Shown here in pieces: positions 23,128-32,432 of a DNA stretch of 62,233 bases; position 1 is the first letter of the stretch, and each line of letters opens with the position of its first letter. The stretch spans positions 1 through 62,233 of the forward strand of contig JAMOBE010000012.1 in NCBI GenBank assembly GCA_039908285.1, given 5' to 3'. Source of the DNA: JAMOBE01 sp039908285. Lineage in GTDB: Bacteria; Pseudomonadota; Alphaproteobacteria; Rhodospirillales; Rhodospirillaceae. Below the pieces are notes generated by a model that saw only the letters and a program-made list of their open reading frames with translations, did not search any database and was not told where the DNA came from. Made by a program: the position numbers and the translations under genes.

Positions 23128-24729
23128 TCATTCGTTGCGGGCGCGCCATGAGTCAACGGTCGACTCGGCGATGTCGAGCATCAGCCCGATGTCGGCGAGG
23201 GGCCGGTCGCCCAGGAGTTCCCTGGCGACGAGGGCGTAGTCGATCCAGATATCGCCATCCTCCTCCTCGTCCTCCCGCAGCAGCAGGGCCATCCAGGCCA
23301 GGGTCTCTGCCCACCTGGCGCGGTGACCGGACAGCACCTTGTCGAGGACCAGGGTGATGCGCAGCGTCTCCGACATCCGCCGGCGACTCAGCATCGCATC
23401 CACCGCCCCGTCCTCCTCGAACCACGATTCCATGAATCCATAGCTCAGGGACCACGACCGGCTGTTCTTCAGCGCCGTCATCACCGCCTGGGGAGTACGC
23501 CGCGCCGGCGGAACATCCGCGAGAAGCTGGTCGACCAGGTCGGCTGCCGGCAGCGGCAGGGGATTGGACGCGGCGAGACCCGCCGTTTCGACGAAGTCCA
23601 CCAGGGCGAACGGCGGCAGCACGCCGGAGGCGCCGCCAACGGCCAGGAAATTCGGCAGTGCTGCGGTGACATAGTCCGTCGAGGCGGTGTAGACGTCCAC
23701 CTGCTCCTCGATCTCCCACAGGAAATCGTCCGCGTCGGCCTTGGACAAGCCGCGCCGGACCCAGGCATCGCGGACGCCGACCTCGCGCTTGATCAGCAGC
23801 GAGGCGACGGCATGTTTCCGTCCCTCCTTCACCACCACGAAGATACTCTGCGCGCCCGAGCCGTCGAAGCCCGACGCCACGACCTCACGCACCTGCGCCA
23901 CCGGGGCCGGGGCGCACGGCACACCCTTCTGACGACAGTTGCGGATGGCGTCGTCCAGCACCTGGCGGTCCTCCTCGGGCAGCCAGTTGCGGATCACGAT
24001 CATGCGCCGGAGCATGGTCGGCGAGACCAGGCCCCGTCCCGCCGCGTCGCCGATGATGGAGGCGGCGAGGCGGCGAACCCGCGACACCGGATCGAGGAGC
24101 CAGCCCACCACCGCCTCGCGCACGATCGGCTCCGGTCCCGCCAGCAGCATGCCCGCCATGCCGGCACGGTGCTCGTCGGGGAAGGCCGAGGCCATCTCGG
24201 CGAGAAACCCCTGGATGGAGAAGAGGTCGCCGTCGTGTTCCTGCACCAGCTCGGTCAGAAAGGCGCCCATGTCCTTCTGGTCGGGCATGACGGGCATGTT
24301 GCCGGCCTCGGACTCCATCAGCGCCGCCATCGAGTCCCGCATCTCCGTCCCAAGGTCCACCTTGGCCACGGCAAACACGCGGGCGATCATCAGCCCCAGT
24401 GACGGCTCAAGCTCGCCCCCCTGGACCAGGTCCACCAGCTTCGTCCGCAGTCTGGCGATGGACTCCGTCGCCGCGTCGAAGCCATGCTCCATCCGGAACC
24501 GCTGCGTCTCCAGCGACTGCCCCATCATGAATCCATAGGCGTCGATGAGTCGGGAGCTGGGCTTCTTCTTCCGGCCCTCCTTGACCATCAGGTCCAGGAG
24601 GTCGTGGACCACCTGCGGGTCGTCCCCCAGAAGCTCCGCCAGCCCACGGGCCGTTTCACCCATCTGGCCGGAGGCCATCTCCTTGGCCACCTGTCGGCCA
24701 AGCTGGACCAGTACGCTGCGTGACGCCAT
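23128..24729 (-). CDS. Conserved hypothetical protein, all-helical
   Basis: The 533-residue protein is soluble, predicted mostly helical, with no signal peptide or membrane segment. A stretch near the middle (EPIVREAVVGWLLDPVSRVRRLAASIIGD) looks like HEAT-type repeats. Residues 1-100 are rich in charged helices. ATG 24729 has GGTGGAG upstream and is chosen over the ATG at 24873, which would add 48 basic residues and run into the divergent tyrS leader. I do not recognise a family; it lies upstream of flgE on the same strand but 415 bases away. Confidence 0.65.
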   Translation of the reverse strand: MASRSVLVQLGRQVAKEMASGQMGETARGLAELLGDDPQVVHDLLDLMVKEGRKKKPSSRLIDAYGFMMGQSLETQRFRMEHGFDAATESIARLRTKLVDLVQGGELEPSLGLMIARVFAVAKVDLGTEMRDSMAALMESEAGNMPVMPDQKDMGAFLTELVQEHDGDLFSIQGFLAEMASAFPDEHRAGMAGMLLAGPEPIVREAVVGWLLDPVSRVRRLAASIIGDAAGRGLVSPTMLRRMIVIRNWLPEEDRQVLDDAIRNCRQKGVPCAPAPVAQVREVVASGFDGSGAQSIFVVVKEGRKHAVASLLIKREVGVRDAWVRRGLSKADADDFLWEIEEQVDVYTASTDYVTAALPNFLAVGGASGVLPPFALVDFVETAGLAASNPLPLPAADLVDQLLADVPPARRTPQAVMTALKNSRSWSLSYGFMESWFEEDGAVDAMLSRRRMSETLRITLVLDKVLSGHRARWAETLAWMALLLREDEEEDGDIWIDYALVARELLGDRPLADIGLMLDIAESTVDSWRARNE

Positions 24730-24948
24730 CCAACGCTCCACCTGCCGGGAAAAACCGACGCTCCAGAAACACCGACACCCGCCCGCCAGCGGACGCAATC
24801 GAAACCTACTATGCCGCCAATCTCGCCGACACACCAGATTTTGATTCGTGATTACGCCTTTCGTCTGCTGCATTGCAGCATTGAAGGACCACCGCCTGAC
24901 GTGCTACACCATGGTCCCGCCACGGCAGACAAGACGGATTGTGCCTCA

Positions 24949-26235
24949 ATGTCCGACCTTCGCAGTGATTTCCTGCGCACCATCACCGCGCGCGGCTTCA
25001 TCCACCAGTGCACCGACCTGGCCGGGCTGGACGCGGGGCTGACCGCCACGGGTCCGGTCACGGCCTACATCGGCTTCGACTGCACGGCGGACAGCCTGCA
25101 CGTGGGCAGCCTGATCCAGATCATGCTGCTGCGCTGGCTACAGAAATGCGGGCACAAGCCCATCGTCCTCATGGGCGGCGGCACCACCCGGGTCGGGGAT
25201 CCCTCCGGCAAGGACGAGGCGCGGGCGCTGCTCGACGACGAGCGGATCAACCGCAACATGGCCGGCATCCGCACCGTGTTCAGCCGCTTCCTGACCTTTG
25301 CTCCCGAAGGCCCCCCCGTGGGCTCGGCGGGGGGAGCGACCGATGCGATCATGGTCAACAACGCCGACTGGCTGGACGGTCTCAACTACATCGCTTTCCT
25401 GCGCGATTTCGGGCGGCACTTCTCGGTCAACCGGATGCTGACCTTCGACTCGGTGAAGCTTCGCCTGGAGCGGGAGCAGCCGCTGTCGTTCCTCGAATTC
25501 AACTACATGATTCTCCAGGCCTATGATTTCCTCGAGCTGTCGCGCCGCCACGGCTGCCTGTTGCAGATGGGCGGGGCCGACCAGTGGGGCAACATTCTCA
25601 ACGGCATCGACCTGACCCGTCGGGTGGACGGTCGGGAGATCTTCGGCCTGACCTCGCCGCTGATCACCACGGCGTCGGGGGCGAAGATGGGCAAGACCGC
25701 CCAGGGCGCGGTGTGGCTCAACGCCGACCGCCTCAGCGCCTACGACTACTGGCAGTTCTGGCGCAACACCGAGGACGGCGATGTCGGCCGTTTCCTCAGG
25801 CTGTTCACCGAACTGCCCCTGGCGGAGGTGGAGCGGCTGGAACGGCTGGACGGTGCCGACATCAACGAGGCCAAGAAGACTCTGGCCAACGAGGCGACCC
25901 GGCTGGCCCACGGCGCCGAGGCCGCCGCCGCCGCCGCCGAAACGGCACGCCGCACCTTCGAGGAGGGGGCGGTGGGGGAGTCCCTGCCGACGGTCGAGGT
26001 GCCGCGTCAGGATCTGGCCGCGGGGATCGGACTGCTGGACCTGATGCGCCGGAGCGGACTCGTCGCCTCCAACGGCGAGGCGCGGCGGCTGATACGGGCC
26101 GGCGGCGTGCGCATCAACGACTCGACCCTCGCCGCTGCCGACGAGGGTCGCACCATTACCCTTGAGGATGTCGCCGACGGACTGGTGAAGCTGTCCGCCG
26201 GCCGGAAGCGCCACGCGCTGGTCCGGCCGGTATGA
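24949..26235 (+). CDS. tyrS: Tyrosyl-tRNA synthetase
   Basis: The 428-residue protein is a class I aminoacyl-tRNA synthetase charging tRNA-Tyr. It has the HIGH-type motif HVGS (51-54), FEFNYMILQAYDF-type tyrosine pocket with QMGGADQWGN (206-214), and the KMSKS-type loop KMGKT (246-250). The C-terminal 65 residues (LLDLMRRSGLVASNGEARRL on) are an S4 RNA-binding domain. ATG 24949 is chosen because the domain starts there; the frame stays open to 24811 without family-like sequence. A small insertion (GPPVGSAGGA, about 121-130) is unusual. No T-box or leader structure is obvious. Confidence 0.95.
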   Translation: MSDLRSDFLRTITARGFIHQCTDLAGLDAGLTATGPVTAYIGFDCTADSLHVGSLIQIMLLRWLQKCGHKPIVLMGGGTTRVGDPSGKDEARALLDDERINRNMAGIRTVFSRFLTFAPEGPPVGSAGGATDAIMVNNADWLDGLNYIAFLRDFGRHFSVNRMLTFDSVKLRLEREQPLSFLEFNYMILQAYDFLELSRRHGCLLQMGGADQWGNILNGIDLTRRVDGREIFGLTSPLITTASGAKMGKTAQGAVWLNADRLSAYDYWQFWRNTEDGDVGRFLRLFTELPLAEVERLERLDGADINEAKKTLANEATRLAHGAEAAAAAAETARRTFEEGAVGESLPTVEVPRQDLAAGIGLLDLMRRSGLVASNGEARRLIRAGGVRINDSTLAAADEGRTITLEDVADGLVKLSAGRKRHALVRPV

Positions 26236-26276
26236 TGGGCAGGAACGCCCAGGCCTGCCCGACGGCCGGCCCGTGC

Positions 26277-26576
26277 TCAGGCGCCGTTCAGACGCGCCTG
26301 CACCTCGGCGATCACCAGCATGAGGTGCCTGTGCTTGACACCATCGCTCGCCATCACGCTGTGGGTCAGCGGGTCGCTCAGCAGATCGGCGAGAAGAGGC
26401 TCCCCCGCTCCGGCATAACGTTCCCCGCCCGCCCTGTCGTTTGTGGTCCTGTCGTTTGTCGTCCTGCCGCTTACCGTCCTGTCGTCGACGACCAGCTCTG
26501 GCCATCCCGAGGGTCCGCGCACCGACCCGGCCCGCTCCGCACGGCCGGATGCCTCCCTGACAGCGCTGCTCAGCAT
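26277..26576 (-). CDS. Hypothetical protein with short linker repeats
   Basis: The 99-residue product starts at an ATG with a strong GGAGGG site. The middle contains the imperfect repeat RTTNDRTTNDR, and the end is a short helical domain (LLADLLSDPLTHSVMASDGV, then HRHLMLVIAEVQARL). Helical tails of this DPL-x-x-x-VM-x-x-DGV type occur at the C-terminus of small alphaproteobacterial proteins of unknown role. It converges on tyrS with a 41-base gap. Confidence 0.5.
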   Translation of the reverse strand: MLSSAVREASGRAERAGSVRGPSGWPELVVDDRTVSGRTTNDRTTNDRAGGERYAGAGEPLLADLLSDPLTHSVMASDGVKHRHLMLVIAEVQARLNGA

Positions 26577-26792
26577 GTGTCCCTCCAAACGTCTCCCGTT
26601 GCTTGGCGCGTTGGCCAGCATCCCCGAACATATTTTCTTGTGGCACTTGTTTAGAATACTCTTACCACGTTCGCGGCCCACGCACAAGACGCCTTTCATG
26701 TCGAAATACATAGGTGTCGTCGGTCCACTTTGGAAGGGCGCGACCGCGGGCCGGTGCGACGACATGATGTTCGGGCGAATCAAGGTGGGACA

Positions 26793-27671
26793 GTGACACG
26801 CGGACCGGACTTCATGGTTATTTCCTCTATTACCGCGGGTATTCTGCTGATGGTGACCGCCATGGCGTTTTCGGCGGGCATCGACGGGCTGGTCAAGCAC
26901 CTGGGAGGGACCTACCCCATCGTCCAGGTTACATTCTTCCGCTTTCTCAGCGGAACCTTGATCCTGCTGCCGTTCGTGATGCACCGGGGGATAGCCGCAA
27001 CCCTCCGCACCCGCCGCCCGGGACTGCACTTCGTCCGCTGCGCGCTGACGTTCATCGCCATTTTTGGCGCCTTCACCGCCCTTTCCCTGCTGCCGCTCGC
27101 CGAGAACGGCACCCTATATTTCACCACGCCGCTGATCGTCACCCTGCTGGCGCGACCGCTTCTCGGGGAGCCGGTGGGGAGGCGCCGCATGATGGCCGTC
27201 ATCGTCGGCTTCCTCGGCGTGCTGGTGATGCTGCGCCCGGGCGGGGCCGTGGTGTCGCCGGGGGCGGCGGTGGCCCTGGGGGCCGCGGTATTCGGGGCGC
27301 TGGCGACGCTGGTCGTCCGGGCGCTGGGACGGACCGAGTCGACCCTGACCAGCGTCGCCTACTTCACCCTGTTCGGCCTGGCCGCGAGCGCGGCGATGGT
27401 GCCCTGGGGGTGGGTGTGGCCTGACCTTGGCGACCTTGCCCTGTTCGCCGGACTGGGGCTGCTGACCACGTCCGCCCAGATGCTGTTCACGCAGGCCCTG
27501 CGGCTGGCCCCGGCCTCCACCCTGGCTCCGGCCACGTATACCCTGCTGCTGTTCGACGGCGCGGTGGGCTACGCCGTGTTCGATGCCGTTCCGGCGCCCG
27601 AGACCCTGCTCGGCGCACCGCTGATCGTCGGCGCGGGACTGGTGGTGGCGCTGACCCACCGCCGGACATGA
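26793..27671 (+). CDS. EamA/DMT-family transporter
   Basis: The 292-residue membrane protein has ten hydrophobic segments in two similar halves, the layout of drug/metabolite transporters. The first half starts AGILLMVTAMAFSAGIDGLV, and an EamA-like segment (PLAENGTLYFTTPLIVTLLA) closes it. GTG 26793 with AAGGTGGG upstream is chosen; ATG 26814 is an alternative. It stands alone, so the substrate cannot be inferred. Confidence 0.82.
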   Translation: MTRGPDFMVISSITAGILLMVTAMAFSAGIDGLVKHLGGTYPIVQVTFFRFLSGTLILLPFVMHRGIAATLRTRRPGLHFVRCALTFIAIFGAFTALSLLPLAENGTLYFTTPLIVTLLARPLLGEPVGRRRMMAVIVGFLGVLVMLRPGGAVVSPGAAVALGAAVFGALATLVVRALGRTESTLTSVAYFTLFGLAASAAMVPWGWVWPDLGDLALFAGLGLLTTSAQMLFTQALRLAPASTLAPATYTLLLFDGAVGYAVFDAVPAPETLLGAPLIVGAGLVVALTHRRT

Positions 27672-27681
27672 TCGCATCGGG

Positions 27682-27843
27682 CTACCCCGGGATGCGGAAC
27701 ATATGTCGCAGCACGGCACCGGTCAGCAACATGATACAGACCAGGCTCATCGCAGCAAGATACGGATCACCATAGGGCAAGTCAGAGAACTGGTGAGCGT
27801 AGAGGCTCCAGGATATTTGCATCAGTTCATCGAACGTCAACAT
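27682..27843 (-). CDS. Small single-span membrane protein
   Basis: The 53-residue product has a polar N-terminal half and one hydrophobic helix (YLAAMSLVCIMLLTGAVL) followed by RHMFRIPG. ATG 27843 has GGAG seven bases upstream. It overlaps nothing and converges on the EamA gene. I do not recognise it. Confidence 0.5.
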   Translation of the reverse strand: MLTFDELMQISWSLYAHQFSDLPYGDPYLAAMSLVCIMLLTGAVLRHMFRIPG

Positions 27844-28116
27844 GTTGTTTCTCCGTATGACATTCTGTCCACTCCTCTTTCCTTTCTCGTTCTTCGATGG
27901 GGACAGCATGCCTGCACCGGACCAAACCTTCAGTGACGGATATCACTGGCCGGTGGGAAAACTGAGCAATTGACCATCGGCGGGATAGGGGGTATCAGTG
28001 GACGGAGTCCAGATGCTCCGAGCATGTCCGCACCGACACTGGCGGCGCGACCGGGTCCGGCGGATCCAGCGGTCGCGGTGGCTCGGCACCCTTTTCCCAT
28101 GAAAGAAACACAACGA

Positions 28117-29370
28117 ATGACCACCTTTACCGACCTTGGCCTCGTGGCGCCCCTGTGCCGCGCCGTGGCTGCCGAGGGCTATACGACTCCGACTCCGATC
28201 CAGGCAAAGGCCATTCCGGTCCTGCTGGCGGGCAGCGACCTTCTGGGTGTTGCCCAGACCGGCACCGGCAAGACGGCGGCCTTCGCCCTGCCGATTCTCC
28301 AGCGTCTGGCCGCCTCCGAGCGGCGGCCCTCGCCCCGTTCGGTGCGGTCGCTGATCCTGACCCCGACCCGGGAACTCGCCCTGCAGATCGGCCAGAGCTT
28401 TGCCGCCTATGGCCGCTACCTGCCGCTGAAGCATGCCGTCATCCACGGCGGCGTCGGCCTCGGACCGCAGACCCTGGCGGTCGGGCGAGGGCTCGACGTG
28501 CTGGTGGCGACGCCGGGGCGGCTCCTCGACCTGATGACGCGCCGCCAGGTGCGGCTTGACGCCGTCGAGATCTTTGTCCTCGACGAGGCCGACCGCATGC
28601 TGGACATGGGCTTCATCCGCGATGTGCGGAAAATCGTCCACGACCTGCCGACCAGGCGGCAGACGCTGCTGTTCTCGGCCACCATGCCGGCGGCGGTCGC
28701 CAGCCTGGCCGAGGGGATTCTCAAAGACCACGAACGCATCGAGGCGACTCCGGCGGCGACGACCGTGGAGCGCATCGACCAGCGGGTGATGTTCGTCACC
28801 CGCGACGACAAGCGGCGGCTGCTGGTGGACCTTTTGAAGAGTGACGCCGTCACCCGGGCCATCGTCTTCACCCGCACCAAGCACGGCGCCGATCGCCTGG
28901 TCGAGCAATTGCGCAAGGGCGCGGTCAGCGCCGGCGCCATCCACGGCAACAAGTCCCAGGGTGCCCGCCAGCGGGCGCTCGCCGACTTCAAGTCGGGCCA
29001 CGTCAGCACCCTGGTGGCCACCGACATCGCCGCACGGGGCATCGACATCGACGACATTTCCCACGTCATCAACTTCGACATGCCGGTGGAGCCGGAAAGC
29101 TACGTCCACCGCATCGGCCGCACCGCGCGGGCCGGATCGGGCGGCACGGCGCTGTCCCTCTGCGACGCCGACGAGATCGGCCACCTGAAGGCGATCGAGA
29201 AGACCATCCGCCGGCCGGTGCCCATCGACGAGGAACATGCCTACCACGCCGACGCGGTGGCCCGTCTGCATACGCGCCCACCGATGAAGTCGGCCGGCAA
29301 CACCCCCCGTTCCCGTACCGCCGCTGCCGCCGCCGCCAAGCCGCGTCAGGCCAGGGGGAGGAGCGGCTAG
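28117..29370 (+). CDS. DEAD-box ATP-dependent RNA helicase (RhlE-like)
   Basis: The 417-residue protein has all helicase motifs in order: Q motif (FTDLGL...TPTPIQ), AQTGTGKT, PTRELALQ, GG, TPGRLLD, DEAD, SAT, then the second domain with IVFTRTK, ATDIAARGIDI and HRIGRTARAG. A short basic tail (RSRTAAAAAAKPRQARGRSG) probably helps RNA binding. It would remodel RNA in ribosome assembly or decay. ATG 28117 fits the family start; in-frame upstream codons lack ribosome sites. Confidence 0.93.
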   Translation: MTTFTDLGLVAPLCRAVAAEGYTTPTPIQAKAIPVLLAGSDLLGVAQTGTGKTAAFALPILQRLAASERRPSPRSVRSLILTPTRELALQIGQSFAAYGRYLPLKHAVIHGGVGLGPQTLAVGRGLDVLVATPGRLLDLMTRRQVRLDAVEIFVLDEADRMLDMGFIRDVRKIVHDLPTRRQTLLFSATMPAAVASLAEGILKDHERIEATPAATTVERIDQRVMFVTRDDKRRLLVDLLKSDAVTRAIVFTRTKHGADRLVEQLRKGAVSAGAIHGNKSQGARQRALADFKSGHVSTLVATDIAARGIDIDDISHVINFDMPVEPESYVHRIGRTARAGSGGTALSLCDADEIGHLKAIEKTIRRPVPIDEEHAYHADAVARLHTRPPMKSAGNTPRSRTAAAAAAKPRQARGRSG

Positions 29371-29534
29371 CCCGGATTTCTCGCAGGGATGCGGAATGAT
29401 GGCGCCGAGATTTGATTCGCCTATGGTTTTTCCGACCGCCGCCAATACTGGAGGTATTGGCAAGGGAGGAAAAAACATAGGCGGATCAAAGATCAAGCCA
29501 GCATCCGCCGGACCTGTGAGAAATCCAGGCCCCC
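29371..29534. repeat. Long imperfect palindrome behind the helicase gene
   Basis: Inner arms TTTGATTCGCCTATGGTTTT (29411 on) and the inverse ending at about 29492 enclose CCAATAC-tgga-GTATTGG. Outer arms GGATTTCTCGCAGG and CCTGTGAGAAATCC (about 29374 and 29512) extend the pairing. The whole intergenic stretch folds into one large hairpin and can terminate both converging genes. Confidence 0.7.
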
Positions 29535-29536
29535 CC

Positions 29537-29938
29537 CTATTTCGTCGCGTTGTGGATGAGGTAGGCGGCGAAGTCGGCGGGTTTCAGCTTCACGGTCTTG
29601 AGTTCCCGCCCGGCCAGCGCCTGCGTCACCAGGATGTGATTCTCGACGTTGGTGTCCTTGACCCGGAACACCCCGGCCGCTCCCTTCAGTTTCGGGTAGA
29701 GGCCGGGGTCGATCATCTTCTCCTTGCGCTGCAGGCGCTCGAGCACCTGCGGCTCGGCGAGGCCTTCGACCTCCGCCGAGCCGATCACGGTCCAGTCGGC
29801 CTCGCCGGCCCAGCCGGCCTTGGCCTCGGCGTCGGGGGACTCTTCGCTGCAGCCTACCTTGTAGACGTGCTTGCCGAGCCCGACGTCGCTGCTCCACTTG
29901 CTCAGTTTGACCGAGCGCGCTACGAAGATGATGGCCAT
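29537..29938 (-). CDS. Hypothetical protein downstream of cytochrome c'
   Basis: The 133-residue soluble protein starts MAIIFVARSVKLSKWSSDVG and contains KHVYKVGCSEESPDAEAK, which is faintly like the core of GIY-YIG-type domains, but the catalytic residues are not there. It begins ten bases after the stop of the cytochrome c' gene and is probably in the same operon. It has no signal peptide, so it is likely cytoplasmic. Confidence 0.6.
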   Translation of the reverse strand: MAIIFVARSVKLSKWSSDVGLGKHVYKVGCSEESPDAEAKAGWAGEADWTVIGSAEVEGLAEPQVLERLQRKEKMIDPGLYPKLKGAAGVFRVKDTNVENHILVTQALAGRELKTVKLKPADFAAYLIHNATK

Positions 29939-29948
29939 GGTCCTGGTC

Positions 29949-30398
29949 TCAATCCTTCTTGAAGTCCTCATGACAGGCCTTGCAGGCCTTGCCAAGGGTC
30001 TTGAAGGCCTCCGCCGCCTGGTCCGTGTTGCCCGTCTTGGCGGCGTCCGCCATGGCCACGGCGGCGTCATGGGCCTTTTTGCCGGCCGCGTCGAACTTGG
30101 CGCGATCGGTCCAGATTTCGGGCTTCGCCTTGGTTTCGCCCTTGTCCGTGCCGGCGGGGAAGGCATCGCCCAGGTGCTGGAACGCCGCCAGCACGCCGTC
30201 GGCATGATAGGTCAGGTTGGCTGTCGGCCCGTTCTTCAGGACCAGAATCGACTTCAGGCCGGTCATGTGTCCGGAGGCGACCTTGAAGATGCCCTGTCGG
30301 TGGACGATTGTGGGATTGGTTTCATCGGCCCGGACGTCGAGAGCGATGACCGAAACCGCAAGGGCGACACCAGCCGCCACGGCAAGCCTGTTGAACAT
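29949..30398 (-). CDS. Cytochrome c'
   Basis: The 149-residue periplasmic protein has a signal peptide (MFNRLAVAAGVALAVSVIA, cut near VRA-DE) and a four-helix-bundle body. The heme-binding CKACH motif lies six residues from the C-terminus, the hallmark of cytochrome c'. Such proteins bind NO and protect against it, and are found in denitrifying and phototrophic proteobacteria. The start has GCAGGAG upstream. Confidence 0.85.
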   Translation of the reverse strand: MFNRLAVAAGVALAVSVIALDVRADETNPTIVHRQGIFKVASGHMTGLKSILVLKNGPTANLTYHADGVLAAFQHLGDAFPAGTDKGETKAKPEIWTDRAKFDAAGKKAHDAAVAMADAAKTGNTDQAAEAFKTLGKACKACHEDFKKD

Positions 30399-30480
30399 GG
30401 AAACTCCTGCGTTCATTTTCATTTTCATCCATCTGGCCGTCAACGTGACGGCGGCGAGGATACACGTCGCCGATCCGCGA

Positions 30481-30717
30481 TTACAGAGACTTGTGGGTCC
30501 CGTCGCAGAATGGCTGTCCTTTGGTATGCTTGCATCCGCAAAGATATGCCGTGCCGGTCTTCTCGGCGGTGTGGGCGACGGGGGTGAACTCCGATCCCTG
30601 GTGGGCTCCGTCGCAGAAGGGCTGAGTGGCGCTACGGCCGCAAGTGCACCAGTAGTAGGTCTTTCCGGCCTCGAGTTCCACGGCAATCGGGGCCTTTGTC
30701 GTCGTGACGGGTGGCAT
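30481..30717 (-). CDS. CDGSH iron-sulfur protein with two domains
   Basis: The 78-residue protein has two copies of the CDGSH motif: CTCGRSATQPFCDGAH and CGCKHTKGQPFCDGTH. Each provides three Cys and one His for a labile 2Fe-2S cluster. Bacterial two-domain members are redox or cluster-transfer proteins of uncertain role. An AGAGGAG site precedes the ATG. It lies upstream of the cytochrome c' gene on the same strand with an 82-base gap. Confidence 0.93.
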   Translation of the reverse strand: MPPVTTTKAPIAVELEAGKTYYWCTCGRSATQPFCDGAHQGSEFTPVAHTAEKTGTAYLCGCKHTKGQPFCDGTHKSL

Positions 30718-30757
30718 GGTCGTGCTCCTCTTTCGGTCAGGGATGGTTGATTGCCAT

Positions 30758-30827
30758 AACGCGGCGGAGCCGCAATCAAAAAGATTCGTGTTGCTGATGG
30801 TGGGGCCGTCCCCACCATCAGCGACAC
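30758..30827. repeat. 29-bp dispersed repeat copy 2 and an 18-bp hairpin
   Basis: 30758-30786 is the reverse complement of 16213-16241 with one mismatch. It is followed by a hairpin with arms 30788-30805 and 30810-30827 (one mismatch, loop CCGT). The rest of the 325-base spacer 30718-31042 has no recognisable gene. Confidence 0.7.
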
Positions 30828-31042
30828 AGTCTGCACTCCACGCGATGCGGGATCATCGGCGAAATGGGAAAGAGCCTGTTTCCCGCCAGTGAACGATCAC
30901 TCCTGTGATGCGCGTTCCGGCGACGGTATTACCGACTCCGGCATGACAAGGCCCATCGGTCGAGACTCGAAAAATCAGCGGCGGGCGGGGAGTTGTTGTT
31001 GAACCCCGGGCGGCGGCGGGAGTATATCCGGGGGAGTCGGAC

Positions 31043-32428
31043 TTGAGGCCAGCGCACTATGGACACGATGCAGCGCGGTATTTTCGGGGCATCGACTTGA
31101 AACGTTCGGGTCTTGCGTGTCACTTGGGGCCGTGCCTTCGGACGCGAGGGTGGGTGGTCGTCTTCGCCGTGGCCTGGCTCGTCCTGGCCCTGGCGTGGGC
31201 GTTTCCCGCCGCCGCCGAGCTGACGGCCACCGCCGTGCGTGTGGGTGACCACGGCGATCATACACGATTCGTGGTCGATCTGTCGGGCAAGGTCTCGTTC
31301 AGCGTGTTTACCCTACCAGATCCCGACCGAGTGGTGGTGGACCTGCCGGAGGTGGCCTGGGCCGCGCCGCCGCCGGACGTGGGCGGAGGGGCCGGCCTGG
31401 TGCGAGCCTATCGCTATGGCAGCTTCACGCCGGGCACGTCGCGGATCGTTCTCGATCTGGCGCGGCCGGTCACCGTCCGGCAGGCGTTCGTGCTGGCTCC
31501 GGAGAACGGCGCGGGCTGGCGCCTGGTGATCGACCTGGTGGAAACCACCCGCGAAAGCTTCCAGAGCAGCCGGGGCGTGCGTCAGGGCAGCGAGCAGGGC
31601 GGTGCGCCGCCTCCGCTGCCGCCGCGGGTGGTGGTGCCGGCCCAGCCCGAGCCGCAGCCGGTGGCCGCGGTTCTTCCTCCCCGTTCCCGTCCGGACGAGA
31701 CCCGGGCGGCGAAGGAAAAGCCACGGCCGGTGGCGATGCCGGTGGTGATGATCGACCCCGGTCATGGCGGCCTCGATCCCGGCACCATCGGGGTGAGCGG
31801 CATCCACGAGAAGGTGATCACCCTGGCCATGGGCCTTGAGCTGCGCGACCGGCTGGAGGCCACGGGGCGCTATCGGCCGCTGCTGACCCGCGAGGACGAC
31901 GTCTTCATCACCCTGCGCGACCGGGTGGCCGCCGCCCGTGCCGCCAAGGCCGACCTGTTCATTTCGCTGCACGCCGACGCCATCGCCAACGAGACCATCC
32001 GCGGCCTGTCGGTCTATACCCTGTCGGCCAATTCCTCGGACAAGGAGGCCGCCGCCCTGGCCGAGAAGGAAAACAAGGCCGACCTCATCGCCGGCCTCGA
32101 CCTGTCCCATGAATCGCCCGAGGTCACCAACATCCTGATCGACCTGGCGCAGCGGGAGACCCTCAATCTGTCGGCGCGGTTCGCCGGCGACGTCCTGCGG
32201 GAGTTCCGCCGCGACACCAAGCTGTTGCCGAAGAGCCACCGCTTTGCCGGTTTCGCGGTGCTGAAGGCTCCCGACGTGCCGTCGGTGCTGCTGGAAATGG
32301 GCTATCTCTCCAACGTGGAGGAGGAGCAGTTGCTGCGTCAGCCGACCTATCGCGCCAAACTCGCCGTGGCCATGGTCCGGTCCGTCGACGATTTCTTCAA
32401 GCAGGCGAAGAAGCTGGCCCGGCCGTGA
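31043..32428 (+). CDS. amiC: N-acetylmuramoyl-L-alanine amidase with AMIN domain
   Basis: The 461-residue protein has an N-terminal hydrophobic signal/anchor (WVVVFAVAWLVLALAWAF), an AMIN domain (about 60-170) that binds septal peptidoglycan, a Pro-rich linker, and an Amidase_3 domain (about 232-455) with zinc ligands in MIDPGHGG, the Glu of IHEKVI, and SLHADA, plus the catalytic Glu in LLEMGYLS. It cleaves stem peptides from glycan strands at division. The start is TTG 31043, supported by GGGGGAG six bases upstream. It sits four bases before the PBP1A gene, so the two cell-wall genes are one operon. Confidence 0.93.
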   Translation: MRPAHYGHDAARYFRGIDLKRSGLACHLGPCLRTRGWVVVFAVAWLVLALAWAFPAAAELTATAVRVGDHGDHTRFVVDLSGKVSFSVFTLPDPDRVVVDLPEVAWAAPPPDVGGGAGLVRAYRYGSFTPGTSRIVLDLARPVTVRQAFVLAPENGAGWRLVIDLVETTRESFQSSRGVRQGSEQGGAPPPLPPRVVVPAQPEPQPVAAVLPPRSRPDETRAAKEKPRPVAMPVVMIDPGHGGLDPGTIGVSGIHEKVITLAMGLELRDRLEATGRYRPLLTREDDVFITLRDRVAAARAAKADLFISLHADAIANETIRGLSVYTLSANSSDKEAAALAEKENKADLIAGLDLSHESPEVTNILIDLAQRETLNLSARFAGDVLREFRRDTKLLPKSHRFAGFAVLKAPDVPSVLLEMGYLSNVEEEQLLRQPTYRAKLAVAMVRSVDDFFKQAKKLARP

Positions 32429-32432
32429 AAAC

